Assembly (NCBI RefSeq): GCF_903994045.1
Contig: NZ_CAJEWD010000003.1
Coordinates: 186,001 to 250,000 of the forward strand
Origin: Jeotgalicoccus meleagridis
GTDB lineage: Bacteria > Bacillota > Bacilli > Staphylococcales > Salinicoccaceae
Direction of reading: 5' to 3'
Length of the DNA stretch: 64,000 bases
The notes under the pieces are model-generated. The model did no database searches, was not told where the DNA came from, and was given only the letters and a program-made list of their open reading frames with translations. The first letter of the stretch is position 1, and each line of letters begins with the position of its first letter. This document shows, piece by piece, positions 60,345 through 64,000 of the stretch. A program made the position numbers and the translations under genes.

Positions 60345-62276
60345 TTACAAAGTTTTCATAAATTCAATTATATCAGAATCATTTATTTTGCTTTTTATAG
60401 GTATCGAATTTAAAATTGATTCTCTGTATCGATAATTATTATAATTCATTCTTGAGTCTAATATAGTTAATAAGCCTCTATCATTTGATGTTCTAATTAA
60501 TCGGCCAGTACCTTGCTTTAACTTCATAATCATTTCAGGAACTAACACTTTTTCTCTGTCACCTATTAATTCAATCTTTCTTTCTATTACTGGGTCTGGC
60601 ACAGGGAACGGTAATCTCACTATTACTAGTGAAGTTAAAAGTTCACCTTTTAAATCTATCCCTTCCCAGAACACCCCAGTACCAAGAATTATTCCATTCG
60701 TTTTTTTGAACCTTTGAATGATTTCATTTTGACTCATCCCATCGCCATCTATATAAAGAACTTTATGAATCTTCATCTTTTTCAATTCATCAGCTACCAA
60801 TAAAATATCTTCTTTTGAAGTAAATAAAGCCATTGTACCACCATTACAATATTTCGATAAATTGTTAATATGCTCTGCTATTTTCTTATAGTATTCAGTA
60901 TCCCGATTTTGACAATCTGGCAATTCTGAAGGAATATATAGTCTACTTTTATCATATGGAAAATCATTTTCTTCAACTTGTTCGTAGTCTCCCTTAAACC
61001 CAATACTTTCTATTATATAACTATATCCATTTTGCTCACTTGTATCATTGGTAATCGTTGCCGAAAAACACGCAATAATATTATCACCATTAAATAATGT
61101 TTTCATCAAAATTTCAGAAGTCTTACTAGGACAATAAGAAATTTTGATTTGATTTTTGGATACCATTTCACTCCATACAACAAAATCATCATTATTTACT
61201 TCAATAATTTTTAAAGCATTTATTATATTAATTATTTCTTCCAATTCACTCTCATTCGAACTTTTGTAGCGGTTAAAGGTACCCAAATTACTAAACTCAA
61301 TTTTTACTTTTATTTCGCTTAAGCCTTCAATTATTTCTTTTAGCTTGTTACCATTATTATTTTCAATGAATGCTTTCGTATTATTTGTGTCTCTATTACG
61401 TTCATCCAATTTGCATGTCTTTACATGATTTATCTAATCATCAAACCATTTCTGTAAATCATTCACACATTTTAAATAATATTTATTACCATTATATTTA
61501 TTTATCGTCTTTCTCAATACTTTAATACAATTTAGAGAGTTTACACTTGTAGTGTAAACAGATCGTTGATTCTCTTCCAAATTATGTACTTCATCGATCA
61601 CAATCAAACAAGGATCATCACAAATTATTCCTCTTTTACCTAACTCTATGTTTTTATAATGTTGCAAAAGTAGATTTTGATTTACAATTATTACTTTGGG
61701 TTTATATCCTCTAAGTCTAATATACTCGTTTCCATTGACCATTTGATTTCTCATTTTCATAAAAGAACAATCTTTACTATGAATGCACCTTTCATGAATA
61801 CATCTATCTACATTTATTTCATTCCAATCTAAAGACAAATTATTTACTTCCTGTTTAGTCAATCCTTTATTTGCTATGTCTAAAGCAGTGTTTAATTCTT
61901 TAGATTTTAAATTATCATATATTTTTTTAAAGCAAGGATAGTTTGCAGCGCCTTTACCAATTACACATTCAATATCAATGTTAAGAATATTTTCAACTTT
62001 TTTTATATCATTAGATAATTGCTCAGTTAATTGGATGGTTGAACTAGCGACAATTAATGGCTTATTAGTAATCCTTGAAATTATTACATCTGGTATTAAA
62101 TAACCAAGTGATTTACCAATGCCCACTTGCGCTTCCACAATAACATTTTCATTATTTTCAAAAGCCTGACATACATTAAACATTAAATTTTCTTGACCTT
62201 CTCTAGTTTCCATTCCTGCCTTATGCATATTTTCCAATGCATCATAAGTTTCTTGATAAATACTATTATAATTCAT
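60345..62276 (-). pseudogene. DinG-type (XPD-like) helicase split by one in-frame TAG
   Basis: A 643-codon superfamily-2 Fe-S helicase frame broken only by TAG at 61434-61436. The first part (62276-61437) has Walker A AQVGIGKS near 50-57, four Cys in Fe-S-domain spacing (YPCFKK, then CIHERCIHSKDC) and the DEVH box near 228. The second part (TTG 61409 to 60345) has helicase motifs GTGVFWEGIDLKGE and QGTGRLIRT. There is no N-terminal exonuclease domain, unlike Bacillus DinG. RBS GGAGG is 7 bases before ATG 62276, and two SOS boxes precede it. Confidence 0.8.
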
Positions 62277-62289
62277 CTAAGCACCTCCA

Positions 62290-62331
62290 GAACGTAAGTT
62301 CTTATATTATAACATAAAGGAACTTATGTTC
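62290..62331 (-). promoter_or_regulatory. Twin LexA (SOS/Cheo) boxes flanking the helicase promoter
   Basis: GAAC-GTAA-GTTC at 62290-62301 and GAAC-TTAT-GTTC at 62320-62331, both perfect matches to the Gram-positive LexA core GAAC-N4-GTTC, spaced 30 bases centre to centre. On the minus strand a TGN-extended TATAAT -10 box lies between them. The nearer box is 14 bases from the helicase ATG. Confidence 0.8.
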
Positions 62332-62548
62332 TTTTAATTCTAACTATGGAATAAGGTATAATTATAGAAAATTTATAAAGAAATACCGATGAAATTCAGT
62401 ATTTCTTTTTTTCAAAACACTTCTTCAAGATTTTTTGGGGAATTTTCTAGTATATTTTACAGACTTACTCTTCACACTGTTACCTACATAGTTAAATTAC
62501 ATATGTATTCGGCAATACACAAATTAATACATTCGGAGATAAATAATT

Positions 62549-62686
62549 ATGAAGTACATAGGTGAAGAATTTAACGAACTTAAAAGAAGACGTTTAGGTA
62601 CTACTTTCAGTTTATCTGAAAACACTACATTTACATTACATGACTTAAAAGTAAACGCTGACATCTGTTCACCTACTCCCAAATAA
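62549..62686 (+). CDS. Small ORF, 45 residues, unknown
   Basis: Starts MKYIGEEFNELKRRRLG and ends ADICSPTPK. GGAG lies about 10 bases before the ATG. The N-terminal amphipathic, basic stretch could be a truncated regulator or a small peptide. Not recognised. It is divergent from the SOS-boxed helicase and next to an IS30 element, so it may be a relic of a larger gene. Confidence 0.4.
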   Translation: MKYIGEEFNELKRRRLGTTFSLSENTTFTLHDLKVNADICSPTPK

Positions 62687-62756
62687 ATTAAAGTCATATT
62701 CAAAAATTAAATGTATATTATAATAGTAGAAAAAATTAGAAGATAGGAGTAAGAGT

Positions 62757-62864
62757 ATGCAATTTAATTGTCAAAACAACCACCCATACAAGAATCTAAT
62801 AGAGTATATTAATGAAATTGAAGCTGCTAATCTCGCCGATTGTAAAATTAAGCTAGACACATAA
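62757..62864 (+). CDS. Small ORF, 35 residues, unknown
   Basis: Starts MQFNCQNNHPYKNLIEYINE and ends ADCKIKLDT with stop TAA five bases from the IS30 left end. AGGAG is 7 bases before the ATG, a good translation signal. It may be a gene truncated when the IS inserted. No family recognised. Confidence 0.4.
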   Translation: MQFNCQNNHPYKNLIEYINEIEAANLADCKIKLDT

Positions 62865-62869
62865 GAAAA

Positions 62870-63902
62870 GCCACTCGTGATACACTCAAAATGAATTTCC
62901 AACCAAAGAAATCATAGGAGTGATCACGAATGACCTATACCCATCTTAGCACGGATGAATTGGTAATAATAGAATCCTATTTTCATCAAGGCACCTCTAT
63001 AACCCAGATTTCAAAACAGGTGGGCCGCGCCCGTCAGACGGTACACAATGTGGTGACTTTTCTGAGAGACGGACACACGGCACTGGATTATTACAAGCGC
63101 TATAAGCAGAACAAGAAACGCTGTGGTAGAAAACAGACTGTACTGCCCGCCGATCAACATCTCTATGTTGAAGAAAAAGTCGCTCAGGGCTGGACACCCG
63201 ATGTGATTGCCGGCCGGCGCGAACACAACATCGGCTGTTCCGGACGGACCCTGTACCGTATGTTCAAACGCAACGCCTTTGATATTTCCACGTTGCCAAT
63301 GAAAGGCAAAAGAAAACCCAACGGCCATAAGGAACGCCGTGGGAGACAGGCTTTCAGACGGAAACTCTCTGACAGAAAGACGGACTACCCAGCATTCAAA
63401 GAAGGATTTGGACATCTGGAAGGCGATACCATCGTCGGCATCCATCATAAAAGTGCCGTTGTGACACTTGTAGAACGGCTGTCGAAAGTGATCATTACCC
63501 TCAAGCCCGAGGGCCGGACTGCAAAGGATATTGAAACAGTCATCAACGCATGGTTCCATCAGATCCCCAGAAATGTGTTCAAATCCATTACTTTCGACTG
63601 TGGTAAGGAATTCTCAAATTGGCAGTCAATGAGCAACCGAAATGATATTGATATTTACTTTGCCGACCCGGGCACGCCTTCCCAAAGAGGATTGAATGAA
63701 CATTCCAATGGACTGCTTCGGAAAGACGGCCTGCCCAAGCATATGGATTTCAACACAGTGGATCAGAGGATGGTTGCTTCAGTAGCCTCCAAGAGAAACC
63801 ACATACCCAGAAAGTCTTTGAACTACCAGACACCGCTGGAAGCATTTATGAGTTACATGGATATAGGCAGGCTGTCTAGCTTATTTTGACAAACGAAGTA
63901 AC
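62870..63902 (+). mobile_element. IS30-family insertion sequence
   Basis: About 1.03 kb with one transposase gene. The left end GCCACTCGTGATACACTCAA (62870-62889) followed by AAT, and the right end ATTTTGACAAACGAAGTAAC (63883-63902), form only an imperfect inverted repeat: ATTTTGA matches, and the outer ACGAgt..C part matches loosely. Target duplication is not evident, so the right boundary is uncertain. Its base composition is much richer in G and C than the host sequence. Confidence 0.65.
62930..63889 (+). CDS. IS30-family DDE transposase
   Basis: 319-residue transposase. N-terminal HTH_38 (THLSTDELVIIESYFHQG, about 4-21; SISKQVGRARQTV-like helix following), then the DDE core: first Asp in HLEGDTIVG (about 164-172), second Asp in FDCGKEFSNW (about 222-231), Glu in NEHSNGLLRKDG (about 255). 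Uninterrupted and apparently full length (IS30 transposases are 310-380). RBS TAGGAG seven bases before the ATG. It may still be active. Confidence 0.9.
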   Translation: MTYTHLSTDELVIIESYFHQGTSITQISKQVGRARQTVHNVVTFLRDGHTALDYYKRYKQNKKRCGRKQTVLPADQHLYVEEKVAQGWTPDVIAGRREHNIGCSGRTLYRMFKRNAFDISTLPMKGKRKPNGHKERRGRQAFRRKLSDRKTDYPAFKEGFGHLEGDTIVGIHHKSAVVTLVERLSKVIITLKPEGRTAKDIETVINAWFHQIPRNVFKSITFDCGKEFSNWQSMSNRNDIDIYFADPGTPSQRGLNEHSNGLLRKDGLPKHMDFNTVDQRMVASVASKRNHIPRKSLNYQTPLEAFMSYMDIGRLSSLF

Positions 63903-63931
63903 TAAATTATTTTTTGTTAATTTTAAAGAGA

Positions 63932-63971
63932 AGTCAGATTCCTTCAATTCATTAGGAGTCTGACTTTTTTA
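63932..63971 (+). terminator. Terminator downstream of the IS element
   Basis: 12-bp stem with one U-G pair (63932-63943 with 63954-63965), 10-base loop, T run. It lies outside the IS and may belong to a gene interrupted or displaced by it. Confidence 0.8.
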
Positions 63972-64000
63972 GTATAGATAATTATTAAATAGCTTATTTA

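Noticed and set aside
63011-63559. 182-residue antisense frame inside the IS30 transposase
   Set aside because: G+C-rich DNA with few stops; no start signals or recognisable domain, while the sense frame carries all DDE motifs.
1-64000. tRNA, rRNA or prophage genes
   Set aside because: No cloverleaf-type sequence, rRNA segment, integrase or phage structural gene was recognised by reading; a tRNAscan or covariance search was not possible here.

Overview
The window is a low-G+C Firmicute chromosome segment. It is most like a member of the Staphylococcaceae outside the classical S. aureus group. The clues are an IsaB-like and an IsaA/SceD-like secreted antigen, UgtP, butA-type acetoin reductase, malate:quinone oxidoreductase and a poly(glycerol phosphate) teichoic-acid pair. 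RBSs are of the AGGAGG type, several starts are TTG or GTG, and genes are tightly packed with rho-independent hairpins between convergent pairs. The genus cannot be fixed from sequence reading alone. No rRNA, tRNA, CRISPR array or prophage was seen.

Layout. 0-3 kb: thiamine-precursor ECF transporter ykoEDC (ykoE cut by the left edge). 3-7 kb: UgtP glycolipid synthase, a membrane M50 protease next to a membrane-anchored XRE regulator, an AlkD-type glycosylase and an IsaB-like exoprotein. 7-19.4 kb: an EamA exporter, an RND pump with a divergent TetR gene, a four-gene ABC-2 export cassette, an orphan peptide-binding lipoprotein and a DUF896-MarR unit with twin operators. 19.4-31.6 kb: mqo, two tandem universal stress proteins, TetR/YhgE, a DAACS symporter, an IsaA-like protein, a trans-sulfuration enzyme, MsrA, an HD hydrolase, butA, and a scar where an RpiR-type regulator and a YkvI-type transporter have both lost their 5' ends. 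31.7-46 kb: mostly small housekeeping or stress genes (GtrA, DCC, TVP38, Rrf2 plus NAD(P)H-binding protein, paired DUF1307 lipoproteins, cytochrome c, three SDR-type or related enzymes, PhzF), then two wall-teichoic-acid glycosyl/glycerophosphotransferases. 45-52 kb: DUF488, DHFR, a PPOX-family protein, a MocR regulator divergent from a frameshifted LysE exporter, PepF and an acidic repeat lipoprotein.

From 52 to 64 kb the character changes. Intact accessory genes (a PucR regulator with a LigM-like THF-dependent demethylase; a P1B-4 metal ATPase) alternate with wreckage: an SDR remnant, an HsdM/ABC-ATPase chimera, and Usp, LLM-oxidoreductase and ArsR remnants. A DinG-type helicase here is split by one in-frame TAG. 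Dispersed repeats lie between them, and an IS30-family element closes the window. Two perfect GAAC-N4-GTTC SOS boxes precede the helicase.

The best candidates for unusual biology are: (1) the membrane-anchored XRE repressor beside a site-2-protease-like M50 enzyme, a possible minimal regulated-proteolysis switch; (2) the SOS-boxed but nonsense-split DinG helicase; (3) a family of short intergenic repeats that read as the 3' end of a lost or mobile gene; (4) the four-gene ABC-2 cassette led by a membrane-anchored extracellular protein. Names come from recognising protein families by eye; no database search was run.
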